Made by a program: the position numbers and the translations under genes. The notes beneath the pieces were generated by a model. That model made no database searches. It saw only the letters and a list, made by a program, of their open reading frames with translations, and had not been told where the DNA came from. From assembly GCA_026874595.1 (NCBI GenBank), contig CM049315.1, positions 75,836,401 to 75,900,400 of the forward strand: a DNA stretch of 64,000 bases, in the 5' to 3' direction. Below, one piece after another: positions 12,101-22,894 of the stretch. The DNA comes from Sipunculus nudus (taxonomy: Eukaryota; Annelida; Sipuncula; Golfingiida; Sipunculidae). Positions within the stretch are counted from its first letter, which is position 1. Each line of letters begins with the position of its first letter.

Positions 12101-15100
12101 AAACAGGCTGGTTGTTAGAGAGCTAGTCAGTCACAAAGACGATGACAGATGACCAGCTAGAGATATAGCTAGGTAGTAGGAATGGTTTACTACCACAGCT
12201 AGTCAGGATCAAGTAAGATATCAGCAACTGCCTGACAAGCTCTGAAAAAGGTCTTACTGTGTTATCTAAATATTTACTGACTATCTGTGGTAATCTGACT
12301 GACAACCAAAATTGCAGTGTTTCTGTATTTTTAATGGACTATGCAGTTGCTCAAATACTAGTTAGACAAACTGCCTGTCAGTCAGACATTCACTCAAACA
12401 GAAAATAAAATGTACCGCAAGAGTCATTTGATCAGAGAGTCAACATGAGAAACAGGTGTATCAGTTACATAATGAGTTAACCTGTCAGAGAGGTTTTTCT
12501 CAGTCAAGATGATATTCAGGTAGACAGATAGTCAGACATGACAGGCGAAAGAATAGGCTTACAGACATTCATAAGTAAAAAAAAAAGACTGACAGAGGTC
12601 CATAAATAAAAAAGACTAGACTGCCAAAGTCCTCCAAAATGCACGGAGGCAGGCGTTTATGATAAGTATAAAATAAATATAAAGATAGCTCCATTAATAA
12701 AATTGCAATTTTTTAATCAATTATCACAAAAAATATACTATGACGACATCAGTAATATATCCGGGAGATATATAATCTTAATCATATGGAATTAATTAGA
12801 GAATTTATTATTAATTGTTATATGAAATGGATATATGTGATATAAGCGTACAATGCAAAAAGAAAATTAAAAAAATGCTTGATTCCAGTCAAATTAAAAT
12901 TAGGGTTTTGCTGTTAACAGAGATCAATAAACCAGTGACAACTACCTAAGAACATATATAACTTTCATGAGATAAGATACAAATCGGTAAGAATTAGGAT
13001 GAATGTTTACTGGAAATGTGTTAATTGAAAGATAGAAAGTAACAAACATTAGTTTCAATATTAAGATTTTATGGCACAATTTACAACGACCATGGGTAAC
13101 AAACAGCTATGGTGTTGGTAAGGTCAACCTTTGTTTACTTTTGCCTTCAACAAACTGTTTGATGAAAATATTTGCATAATTTGATGTTTCGTTTTATAGA
13201 TGAACTTTGATATCATCCTTTGTGGTCATTTGCAAAGATTCAATGAAAGATTCCAAAGTACCACTTGTTAGAGTTTGCCTTACTCCTATTAAACACATTC
13301 CGCAATACACAAAAAGAGTATGTGAAAGTACAGAAATATCTCACATACCGCGAGGTAATTACTAAACTTCAAATTGTTTTACTTCAGGTATTAAAAAGCT
13401 CCAGTAGACCTTCATTTAATTAATTTTCATTAAAAATGAAGTTGTATGGTCTTGGCAATAAATAAAACCTGATAATGCGAGAAATTATAGGTAAAGGTCA
13501 AAGTTTGTGACCTTTTGACCTCTGGTGACCTTTTTACAGAATAAATTTGCATATCATTTGCATGGACTTGTAGATCTTTACAAGGCAAACATTTTAAGTG
13601 GTCATTTGAAATATTTTGGTGAAGCGTTGCAAAGTTAGGGCTGTTTGAATTTTCCATACCCCTAATTATCTGCCTCCAGCTGTAAAAGTAGGCGTGGTTA
13701 AAAAGTCAATGGGGGGTATCTTCCATCCCAGTTTTTTTTCCTGGCAACATCAATTTTCTGACTTATTAGACCTAGGGCTACATGAAGATACCCATTAAAG
13801 TAAATCACAAGGGGGGTGCACTATGACCCCCACTAGCCCATGGCCTTACAGGCGTTCTACTGTATTATGTTTTTGTTTTAGCTGGTCTTTCTGATAGCAA
13901 TTCATGTTATGTAATAGACATTGATGGACTTTGAGGAGGGTTAGGATATCACCTGAAGAACAATCTGTTAAATCTTGGATTTAATTTGGACATCCATAAT
14001 GTTGTTGTTTAGATGATAAATATATACTGTGAGACAGGGCAATGTTTTTATCCTGGCACAAGGCCATAGCCAGTCACTGGTATTAGGGCCTTTGTTTTGG
14101 CAGACAGTTTTTTTTTGGCAAAACACCCATCCCGGAGTCTGGCCTTGTGACCTGTTTCTGCAAAAGGATCACCAGGACACGGCTACCCTCTGCAGGGTCA
14201 AAAATAAGGGTAGCTCACTATCATCAGATGAGCTTTTTGGCAGGTCTCTTATACTGCACCTTTACTAAAACAAGTATAATATATGTCACCAGGATCTCTG
14301 TGGCAAAAGAAACCAAGAGTCAAAATATGCCTCTGATAAACTGACCAGTGCAAGCTTAAAGCCTACTGATGACAAATAAATATACACTGCCTGTAACTTT
14401 GAAGTTATACTAATATTAGGACATGCATGTATAGACACACAAGTACTTGAATCAAAATTTTGGACTCATGTAATCAGTTATCAATACTAATAATTACTGG
14501 GACTCAAGTATTCCTTTCAGTCCAATTCATAACCAGATCTAGATGAAGATCGACAGAGAACTTCAGTTTACCTTCTTGAGGTGATTAATGCGATACTTGA
14601 GCTTGCTGTTTTCCGTTCTAAGCTTGACGAGCTCGGGAGTCACCTGGTCATTCAACACACCTGGACCACCTTGTTTCAAAAGGTTTATCTGTGCCTGCAA
14701 AGCTTGAATCTCTGCCTCCTGTAAAAAAAAATTTAAAGGAATAAAAGTATAATTAAATTTAACTAGAATATCAGCAGAGGCTGACAAAAGCCCTCAGCCA
14801 AAAGAACAGTGTTTATAGGTGGTAACAGTAACAAGTAATAGTATGAAATATTTGTTCTCTTATGGATGTTTATCTGTACATGTCTCAGTTATAAATTTAA
14901 ACTGTAGAAGTATGTAGTGCCTATGCAAGTATAGTAAGAGCAATCTCATGGAGGACTTAGAGAGAATCAAGGCATATCATGATATTATGTTTCATAACAA
15001 TCCTCCCAGTGGTTCCTGAGAAATAAGCTCCTAAGTCTTTTACTATTCTAAGCTCTGTGACCTTGAAAAGAAGCTTGAGCAGCAGGTACAGACCATCAGT

Positions 15101-18100
15101 CCCAGTGATCATAGTAAGTTTTGTGAAAATCCACCCAATTGTTCCTGAGAAATTAACTCCTAAGTCTTTTACTATTCTAAACTCTGTGACCTTAAAAAGT
15201 AGGATAAGGTCACCCATCTTTGAACTTGACCAAGATTTTGTTAATATGCATCGGCACTGAAGAAATTAAGTTCTTGTGTTGAATACCTTTGGAGATATCT
15301 CGCTCACAAGACCAAAGTTGAAAAATCCGACAAAAATTCATTAAAAATCAGAAATTGTGGATGGCACCCCCAAACTTATGCAGGAGGTACAGACCATCAG
15401 TCCCAATTATAATAGTAAGTTTTGTTCAAATCCACCCAGTGGTTCCTGAGATATAAGCTGAGATATGTGCTTTTCTATAATCAGCTCTAAAACGTAGAAA
15501 AACAGGTCAAGGTCAACCATCTTCGAACTTGACCAAGAATATGATGATATACATCTTCCCCAAGAAATAAAATTCCTACGGTGAATCCCTTTGAAGATAT
15601 CCCGCTCACAAGGTAAAAGTTAATGGATGACGGATGGACAGCTTGGGTGACAAATATAGCATATCAGCCTAAGGGCTAAAAAAGCGTCCTATATGGAGAG
15701 GCAAACCCTGTGTCAAAGATAGTGTCCTAAGTTGGTGCCCAGGAATCTTAATTAAAACCTTGTTATTCCTGAGAACTTTTAATTGAAAAAAAAATGAGAA
15801 ATGTCCTTGGACATAGTGGTTTTGCTCCCCTTGACTATAAACACAACAAACAACTAGACATTTCTTGGCACCGCAGGTGCCATAGTATCCCCAGACAATT
15901 AATCCCCCCCCCCCCCCTTTAAGAATAGCCCCCCACCATCTTCAGCAACAATTAATATCAGACCACACTCATAGAAAAGGTCACTCTCATAGAAAAGGTC
16001 ATGACCCCTATTTAAAAAAACACCATCCCATAACCCATATCTATGGATATGCATAATATGAAAGAAATCTGTCCATTAGTTTTTGACTTATAATGCTCAC
16101 AGTACTGTTAAGTGGCAATGATGGGGTATTAAACCGAACAAAAAGAAGTAAAAGAATAACAGGTTGCACCACCTGTTTCCGGTACTTGACAATACTATCC
16201 AAGATCTTCGATCAAGTTGATTTTTGGACCTATCATGCATCCCTTATTGAGATATTAATGATTTTGTGTAATTTTCACCATATATGGCATTATTCAAGGT
16301 CAAGGCCACTATTAGGAAAGGTCATGACCCCAATTTATATATATACATAATCCCATAACCCATGTCTATGTATATGCATAATATGAAAGAAATCTGTCCA
16401 TTAGTATTTGACTTATAATGCTCACAGTACTGTTAAGTGGCAATGATGGGGGTATTAAACGGCACAAAAACAAGTAAAAAAATAACAGGTGGCGCCACCT
16501 GTTTCCGGTACATGACATTATTATCCAAGATCTTCAGTCAAGTTGATTTTTGGACAAATCCTAATCCATGCATCCCTTATTGAGAAATTAATGATTTTGT
16601 GTGATTTTCACCATATATGGCAATATTCAAGGTCAAGGCCACTCTCATAGGAAAGGTCATGACCCCTAATTAAATAAACATCATCCCATAACCCATATCT
16701 TTGTATATGCATAATATGAAAGAAATTTGTCCATTAGTTTTTGACTTATAATGCTCACAGTACTGTCAAGTAGCAATTTTGGGGGTATTAAACGACACAA
16801 AAACAAGTAAAGAATAACAGGTGGCGCCACCAGTTTCTGGAACTTGACAACCCTATCCATGATCTTCCATCAACTTGATTTTGGAATCAAAACATGCAAG
16901 ATTTCTTGAGATATTTAAGAATTTGTGTGATTTTCCCCAAAATTGGACTTATTCAAGGTCAAGGACACTCTCCTAACCAAGGTCATGACCTCATTTTAAA
17001 TAGGCGTCGTCCTCTCACCCATATCTATACATATACATATATGTATTGTATCCCCGACTTTGTCTGGGGATACAATAACCATGGCCCCCATGCTGTACGT
17101 TGATTTCCTGACACCTTTCGGGGAAACGTCACATACATGTGGAATGACATCATTGTCCTCTGTGATGTCAAGACTTGCACTCCAAGATAGCCATACCACC
17201 ACGTGCTACATCCTGGTGTAAACGAATGTGCTATAAAACCACATAAAACACTCATTCCAGGGTAATTAATGCATGAAATCATACCAAAATTGAACTTCTT
17301 GGACATTTTCACAAAACCAACCTTACCTATGTGATAAATTTCAATAACATCATCATCTGTGATACCTTTCCTCACATATCTTGCAGACACACACACAGGA
17401 TCGAGTGATAACAATAACCCTTGCATCAGGCAGGGTTAATAGGTAAAAAGTAAATATGATTTATCACTTTCTTTTATAAAATTGTATAAATAAGAGTGGC
17501 AATATTACACTGGCTACTGTTGTCTAGGTGTAGAGCACAGGGGTGGGGGGGGGGGGGGTTGAGTCTGAAGCTCAGCTGAGACGGTGAGCTTTTTCAAGGC
17601 TGGCCCCCACCCAGGGTGAGCCCTCTGCAGGGGTCATGGGCAGGATCTGCCTCACGGCCATGTTTCACTCACGAGTGTGCCTTTCAGGGGTTCCTTCCAG
17701 GACTAATCCAGTAATAGGGTTGATTACACACCCAGGGCCCATAATGCACAGGTTTAGTAGTAACTGGGCCTGGTGAACAACAGGATATAAAATCAAGCTT
17801 GTGCTACTACACTGTCATTTAGTCCAAAACCAGACAGGAATTCTGCAGATGGATATACTTGTTTCAGCTAGCAGTAACAAGGGACCCATGGGTCACGGCG
17901 CTCAGCTGTAATATATGATCACCAAAAAAAATTTACAAAACTAGTATTGAGAATATATTTAGGCAATGCTGGATTAACCTGTAATAGAAAAAGTAGCATT
18001 GGCTACAGGCCCTGTATTTTCGGGGTTTTCACTTTATCTAAATAAAAGAGGATCTTTGAGAAATTCAAGCCTGCATTGGATAGCTAGACTGAGACAAACT

Positions 18101-20415
18101 ATCAATCAACTGCATTGTCGGGCCGGCAATCCTTCACTTTTGTTCGACATTAAGAAAACTTATTATGGCATACATCTATAGCATAACTTAATATCTTTAA
18201 GAAATACCTGCACTACCTGTCAGCTATGTTGTAAATGGTGCCTGTTGTATTTTGCCATTTTAATATCATTCAAGGCTCATTTTCAAGAAGGCAACAAAAA
18301 TGTCAGATGTTTCAGTTAATACTAATAGTCTTTACAATAATCTTTAATTCAAAAAAGTATGTAAAGTTTAACCAGTCAGTTAATGGCATACCTTTATCAA
18401 AATAATGCCCATAGGTCTGCAATCCAGTCAGAAAACTTTATAATCTCAATGTATGCCAAACCATATTTTTCATTCTTTTAGGGATTCATGCGCCTGTGAT
18501 AAGGGTTGTGGTAAGTGTAATGTGTTATTGTAATTAACTGTAATTAATTACAATTTATTTAAGTAATTTAATGTAATTTGTAATTGAACAAAATTCAATT
18601 ACAAGTAATTTTTTTTTTTGCAAATGCCTCCACTGCAATGTGGATAGAGTAACACTAACAAGCTTCCATAATGTACACCTTTCCAGAGCTACACTACTAC
18701 AAGTGTGGGCTTGCTACATTTCACACTTTCACTGAAATGGAGGCTAGAACATACTCATACTGATCTGGTTACATCAAGTGTTTATCTGCTAATTAGCTGT
18801 CACTGAGTCAGGGAACAGGAACAAAAAAGGCTAATGATCTGGGAAGGCTGATATCAGAATTACCTCAAGTCAATGGCCCATGAGGTAAATAGAGATAGGT
18901 ATTATTATAGCAGTCTGGCTGTCTTAGTTGGCTGGCTCTAACATTTGAACAGTCTCCACTATTTCCTGTGCCTGGAGACTCTGGGCACTGTATACTGGTT
19001 TTACTATCTGTCATCCATAATTAAGAGGCTTACCATGGTGAATGCACTGGATTTTCCTATAAATAATTTCATTACATCAAATTTAAATATATTATATCTT
19101 CAGCATGAATATATTTATATGAGTAATTCACATTAAATGTTTGCATTCATGAGTTTTGGTGAAATTCCAGAAATGACATAACTTAAATCAGGATTGATAG
19201 TGAAGAAATTAGGATTTATGAGTTGATTAATGAGTAGGATTACTGTATAGGATTAAGGTAGTTGCTAAAAAGGTTTTTCCATCATCGAAGTTTTGAACAG
19301 ACAAGTATTTCCACATGGTCTCTAATTGGCACATGCCATTGTTATCAAGAAGCTAGACATTTTGAGTGATAAAGGATAATATGCGATAAAAGAATATTTG
19401 CAGAATTTTTTTGCACAAATGACTTCAAGATAATATATTTAAAATTTAGTTTACCCATATGTACTTTCAGATATTTCTATTTTGTGTCCAAACACTAATT
19501 TAGCAAATTTTTCAATGCCTTATACTATAAAGAATACATGCAATGTTCATAAATGATGATGACAGCCAGTTTTGCCTTTCCATAAGAGAAAAGTGTAAAT
19601 TTGAACATATGCAATACTGACCGTAACCAATCGACTGTGGTATCAATTCAATAATCAGTAGCCTATAGCCAATCCTCACACCTACACAGTGCAATATCTG
19701 ATGTCTGACATCAAAGATAAATCATGTCGGACTGCTACTTAAAAATACATGTCTAAATCCTAGTTGGTGCCGTTAAAACCATGTCGGAGTCTGAATTTAA
19801 AACAATTTTAAGGGATCCATTCGTTACTTATGATATGCCGTTGGATAGCAATTAAGGTTTCCGGATTGTAAAGGGTTGGAATGTCAAGTCATGACGAAAT
19901 TACTGTATAAGACTACAAGCATTAACTGATATACTCGTATCAGCCCTTTTCACTGGTCTGAAAATTTTCTGTCAGAATAGGTGGTCTGAAACTGAAGGGA
20001 GGGGCATTTTAAATGTCATTTAGTGAAATTTAAGGGAGGTAGAAATAGGAAGCGATAGTAAGTTTATTAATATTTTTGCGGTCAAAAATGTAGACCTTAT
20101 GTAGACGCTCCTTAACTGTCATTATCAAATTAAAATCTATTAAATTAATGAGGGAAGTTTTACTACTGACACTACTGTCACAATATGTAAATCTGTCGTC
20201 CTGTCAGACCACTTTCCCCTTATTATCGCTCACGTACACGCGTACAAAACCCGCTGTGTTCTCTCACCCAGTCAACTTATCAGAGAGACACATGTTGTAC
20301 AGAATTAAGACTACTTCCATTTCCCTTTGAGTACACTTTAGATTAGTTTATCTTTTACTCATTTACTCACAGCACATTCTGCTTTCTGCACAAACATCTG
20401 TATCTCCTTCTCCAT
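155..20415 (-). CDS. RARS1: Cytosolic arginyl-tRNA synthetase, N-terminal half (7 exons, partial)
   Basis: This class I aminoacyl-tRNA synthetase charges tRNA-Arg with arginine in the cytosol; in animals its N-terminal zipper docks it in the multisynthetase complex. Coding exons in minus-strand order are 20371-20415, 14572-14718, 7375-7563, 3608-3697, 2687-2865, 919-1102 and 155-284. All have AG/GT borders and agreeing phases, giving about 321 residues. The start ATG at 20415 has a good context (GCAACATGG) and opens a 15-residue first exon. Residues 1-64 form a heptad-like coiled coil ([22 protein letters not shown]). Residues 65-127 begin the Arg-tRNA synthetase N domain ([10 protein letters not shown]). 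The catalytic core shows HVGH at residues 212-215, the usual eukaryotic form of HIGH, followed by LRSTIIGD and [15 protein letters not shown]. The KMSK-equivalent region, the rest of the core and the anticodon-binding domain lie left of the window. Introns reach 7 kb and are full of transposons. Coordinates are read directly; the function is by family similarity. Confidence 0.95.
2610..2629. repeat. (CA)n microsatellite
   Basis: A short run of CA dinucleotides lies just left of RARS1 exon 5, in intron 5. The rest of introns 5 and 6 (285-918 and 1103-2686) shows only AT-rich sequence, apart from a poly-C run at 782-796. Confidence 0.85.
3230..3536 (-). repeat. AGCTCAGCTGA / GTCCGTC family repeat, one end
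   Basis: The stretch ends at the right in ATGGACGGACGGACAAAC, GGACAAAGGACCATGAC and AGTCAGCTGAGCTAAAAA. That is the reverse complement of the left end of the fuller copy at 55974-56795 (TTTTTAGCTCAGCTGACT followed by TTTGTCCGTCGTCCGTC). The left limit is uncertain because the interior is diverged. It lies in RARS1 intron 4. Confidence 0.7.
3850..7155 (+). repeat. Copy 1 of a 1.3 kb tandem-monomer repeat, split by a later insertion
   Basis: The repeat starts TTTCTTGGCACCGCAGGTGC then CATAGTATCCCCAGAC and a poly-C run. It contains about three monomers roughly 333 bp apart, marked by AAAGAATAACAGGTGGCACC near 4129, 4462 and 4796. Each monomer carries ATTCAAGGTCAAGG and AGGTCATGACC. It ends in a hairpin, GTATCTCCAGAC / GTCTGGCGATAC. 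The hairpin loop is interrupted at TA by the element at 5128-7135, so the last bases of the repeat lie at 7136-7155. A second copy in the same orientation is at 15855-17075. Confidence 0.85.
5128..7135. mobile_element. TA-flanked 2.0 kb DNA transposon, non-autonomous
   Basis: The terminal inverted repeats are near-perfect over about 25 bp, beginning CCGTAAAAGTCGTTGCAGAA at 5128 and ending with its complement at 7135. TA dinucleotides lie at 5126-5127 and 7136-7137. This is the signature of Tc1/mariner-pogo type insertion. The subterminal zone carries repeated AAGTCGCACCC-like units (about 5162, 5243 and 7048). No transposase-like reading frame was recognised inside; the longest open frame, near 6915, has no family features. 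It may have been mobilised in trans. Confidence 0.85.
7680..8200. repeat. Old tandem repeat with TGACCTCTGACCT units
   Basis: Three diverged units are marked by GTGACCTCTGACCTCATTAA (near 7760, 7901 and 8048), each followed by ATATGCAT, with spacing of about 140-150 bp. A single related unit is at about 37050 in a SUPT7L intron. The reverse strand of the 7901 unit is AGGTCAGAGGTCA. There is no coding signal. Confidence 0.6.
9216..13846. mobile_element. 4.6 kb imperfect palindrome (giant inverted repeat, foldback-like)
   Basis: The two halves are reverse complements about a centre near 11871. The outer arms (9216 to about 10186 and about 12895-13846) are nearly identical by eye. They start AGGCCATGGGCT then GTGGGGGTCATAGTGCACCC on both ends. 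Inner arms (about 11250-11460 and 12590-12800) are also clearly complementary (GACTTTGGCAGTCTAGTCT; TTGTGATAATTGATTAAAAA). Even the central kilobase pairs with itself (GACTATAGCTCT near 11775 against AGAGCTATAGTC near 11957). The left arm has about 1.06 kb with no partner (10187-11250). TAC flanks both sides (9211-9213, 13847-13849). No transposase frame was seen. Confidence 0.9.
10187..11250. repeat. Unpaired 1.06 kb block in the left arm, GGTCAAGGTCACCAG tandem units
   Basis: This block has no counterpart in the right arm of the palindrome. It contains about four units roughly 270-300 bp long, each with AAGGTCACCAGTTTTC or a close variant, TTTGAGGGGAAAATATG-like sequence and TTCAAAAGTTAT. 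It ends in GACGATGCTGAGTACGACGC and CCCCATGGGAGGGAAGAC, a style of end common to dispersed molluscan repeats. It is either an insertion into one arm or a segment lost from the other. Confidence 0.65.
14029..14275. repeat. Truncated copy of the family at 51462-52135
   Basis: The pieces AAAACACCC, TTTCTGCAAAAGGATCACC-like, CTCTGCAGGGTCAAAAATAA, and a right end GGTCTCTTATACTGCACC then TTTACTAAAA, follow in the same order as in the 51462-52135 element (AAAACACCCGCCCTGG; TTTCCACAAAAGGATGCG; GTCTGCAGGGCAAGAAATAA; GGTCTCCTATACTGCACTTT). The left terminus is missing or too diverged to see. It lies in RARS1 intron 2. Confidence 0.65.
14945..15690. repeat. Dispersed repeat with internal duplication
   Basis: Two or three diverged units repeat CAGTCCCAGTGATCATAGTAAG-like sequence and CCACCCAGTGGTTCCTGAGA (near 15005, 15132 and 15431). 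The right end is GGATGACGGATGGACAGC followed by CAGCCTAAGGGCTAAAAAA, a terminal style shared by other repeats here. No ORF of note. It lies in RARS1 intron 1. Confidence 0.65.
15855..17075 (+). repeat. Copy 2 of the 1.3 kb tandem-monomer repeat
   Basis: It has the same start (CATTTCTTGGCACCGCAGGT), poly-C run and monomers as 3850-7155. Units lie about 330 bp apart, marked by AAATAACAGGTGGCGCCACC and its variants near 16154, 16484 and 16818. This copy keeps an uninterrupted terminal hairpin, TTGTATCCCCGAC / GTCTGGGGATACAA, at about 17046-17075. Confidence 0.85.
17076..20370. other. Rest of RARS1 intron 1, no gene recognised
   Basis: The stretch holds a poly-G run (about 17545-17558), a CCCAGGGTGAGCCCTCTGCA patch near 17610 that may be a diverged relative of the 14029 repeat, and a cluster of TGTAATTA-like words at 18535-18620. 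A 133-codon open frame on the minus strand at 17025-17426 has no recognisable domain and overlaps the repeat hairpin, so it is not called as a gene. Confidence 0.5.
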
Positions 20416-20600
20416 GTTGCAATCCTGAGAAACCGGCCTGGCGTCTTAAAACGTTCGGCAAATATCGCTTCTTTTAAAGTGAGTGTTTCTGATTCAGGCT
20501 CCAGTGAACAATATTTCCCTGTACCAGGCTGCTTGGTTACATAGATTTCCACTAGATGTCGCGCCGCTAGGTTGAAATCTGCGTAATAGAGAGACACCTG
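20416..20600 (-). promoter_or_regulatory. Probable RARS1 5' UTR and start-proximal region
   Basis: This is the stretch immediately upstream of the RARS1 start codon on the minus strand. It is locally richer in GC and CpG (TAGCGGCGCGACATC, CCGAACG) than the AT-rich flanks, as expected near a transcription start. An upstream ATG at 20597 is in another frame and would overlap the real start if the transcript begins that far out. No TATA box or defined initiator was identified, so the transcription start is unknown. Confidence 0.35.
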
Positions 20601-22890
20601 GTGGAGATACCAAGGAACATTTTACACTGGGGGTTTAATTTAAAATAAAGCATTTTTAAATTTGATTTTTTAAAACTTCGACGGTAAAGTGGTGTATCAA
20701 CCATACTCTCCATATTTTCTTATGTTTGTGTACAAGATATCCATAATATTAATGAATGGATTCAGTGCTGAAATTTAGTGAGGATCATGGCATGGATTTT
20801 TTTAGTCAATTTAACACCTTAATTTAATATGTTATATACACAAACAGGCGAAACTAGTAAAGGTAACAATTTCAAATAATTAGATTATTTATTATGTCCC
20901 AATGCCCTGAATCTTTAAGGTACCCATTCTTATAAGTTACCGGGCATAGCACTTATCATATATAATAGTAGGTTCTCTTTTTGAAATGTAAATACTATAT
21001 ACCAAGATTTCATTCCACAGCAGGTGCAATAGAGAATCTAATACATATAAAAGGAATTCGGTCCACCTGTGTTCGCAATGTTCTCTGAAACCGCGTCGCG
21101 TATGATACTGTGCTATACCTCATTTTAAAGGTTATTGTTCCCTCAGTGACATGGCCGATATTTGAATAAATAATTTTTTAATGTACACATCATTTTGAGT
21201 GATTTTTGCGTGTTTTCTGATATAAGCGGAGGCTATCACCGAAAACAGCCGACCTGCCTTCGGCAAAGACCGGATTTTCTATGTGGTCACCTCAAGCCCA
21301 GAATTAAGCCGATTTAAGGGCTTCCGTGCATATGAATAACCTTACTCTCAGTGACGGATTTATGCATGTTTGGGCTACCAATTGACAAAGGCTCTGATCC
21401 ACGTGTGTGGTCAGTCAATGTAAAAAACACATGACTCTGGCTCGCTTTACGAAAAGGAGGGGTTCCACCCAGGAGGATTAATGACAAAACCCAATACAAG
21501 GTCTCTTTTCCGGAAAAGGGTTGGGCTGAGGGCGAACGTTCCAGGCCTCAAAATTGGTCTCTTACGATTAAAAAAGATTGCAGCAGAAAAGGGGGACCGA
21601 CCCCTTGGACCCCCCTTGGGTCCGCTTCTGCTTCCAACGAGGTATGCATATTTCCGTTTCTTTCTTCAGGAACAGTTTCCTTGCCTTAAAATAAAACGTA
21701 CATTTAATTCATCTTTCATGTCTTCCTACTCCAATTAAATTAGAGGTCAAGTTTAGCTATGTTGAATTAATGTCTTCCTCACATTAATCTATACTTTAAA
21801 CGTCCAAAAATAGTAACCAGTCAAAGATCATCGCAACCGGAGTGCCCCCGCGTCCCATTCCGGTTCGCAAAATAATGTAAACATCACCACTGACCAGGTC
21901 TTCAAGGTCAACTTACTGGTGTATAAATTTCTAAAGCGACTGGAATATCACCGACGCAGTGTCTCGACGGGGTTATAAGTGTATACGGACGGTATGATGT
22001 TTAGGATTCATGTAATGGAGAAGTAGGACGCAGATAAAAAACAGTGGCAAAATTAAGTTAAACAGCTGGACATAAAAACGTTTGCTGTTCACAGAAGTGT
22101 TGTGCCTCAGAGAGGTGCGTGAGTTATTCTACAGTCGTGCCAAACCACTTAAAATCTATATTTTCTTTTAATTCTTGAATAAAAAAGACCCGACAATCCT
22201 CTCAATTAATACATATCCCAAACCCCGGCAAAAAGCCCGATATACCGGGTTTATCAGCCTGTACAAATATATAAATAAATAAAGGTAGGAGTACGGGACA
22301 AAGTACTATTTATCCTGTTACTTTTTTTAAAATAATTTATGTTTTATAAACGACAATTTCAAGAGAATTAAGCGATCAACAATTTTATAGTTTCTGAAAA
22401 TTTGTCTCAATAATAATGGATATGGTAGGACTGTGATTCCTTATAAATGTAAGACAACATTATAGTATGCTGTTGAAGCAGTGGATGTTTGTAAATTCAA
22501 AATGAAAGTAAGCAAAAAATGACTTCCTCACACAGACCCAAAATGTATTTTCTGTAATATCTGACGGAATATGATATTCTGGAGGTCCTTATTTCACAGG
22601 GGAGGAATTTGCTGGGGGGGGGGGGGGGGGGAGGGGGTGCATCCCCACGGATTGTCACCCCCCCCCCCCTTTTTAACATTTCATTTTAGCCAAAAAAAAG
22701 GTCCTATATGATATCTTCAATTTATTGCAGGTTTTGTGCTTAGTCATACACAATTTTGTTATAGTGTAGGATTTTTCCCACAGATTTTAAACACAAACAT
22801 ATTAAGTTAAATCACTAAAACGACTTAAAGATCTGTCCAAAGCAAAGCTTCCGTGAAGCCATTTTGCCGACCCATCTTCTGATGATGATT
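20601..22890. other. Intergenic, no gene recognised
   Basis: The sequence is mostly AT-rich and unassigned. A homopolymer pair, G at 22614-22631 and C at 22658-22669, could fold back on itself or reflect assembly difficulty. The block 21220-21740 is richer in GC (CCGACCTGCCTTCGGC, CCCCTTGGACCCCCCTTGGG) but its open frames show no domain. Confidence 0.5.
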
Positions 22891-22894
22891 GAAA

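Larger units (their letters stand above)
8285..13862. mobile_element. Pogo-like TA-flanked element carrying a nested giant palindrome
   Basis: The left terminus CAGTAGAACGCCTG (8285-8298) and its exact complement (13849-13862) are each flanked by TA (8283-8284 and 13863-13864). The element proper is only 8285 to about 9215 plus the last 14-16 bp. The sequence GTGACCGTAATAC before 9213 joined to AGGCGTTCTACTG after 13849 reproduces the complement of the left end (GTGGCCGTTAGCAGGCGTTC). This shows that 9214-13846 was inserted later. The interior has repeated ACGGTCA and ACGGCC motifs and no transposase. It lies in RARS1 intron 2. Confidence 0.85.

Noticed and set aside
17025-17426. 133-codon open frame on the minus strand in RARS1 intron 1
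   Set aside because: It has no recognisable domain, overlaps the terminal hairpin of the 1.3 kb repeat and has no splice or start support.
21220-21740. GC-richer block with open frames as a possible gene or CpG promoter
   Set aside because: Neither the open frames nor the flanks show conserved motifs or splice logic; left as unassigned.
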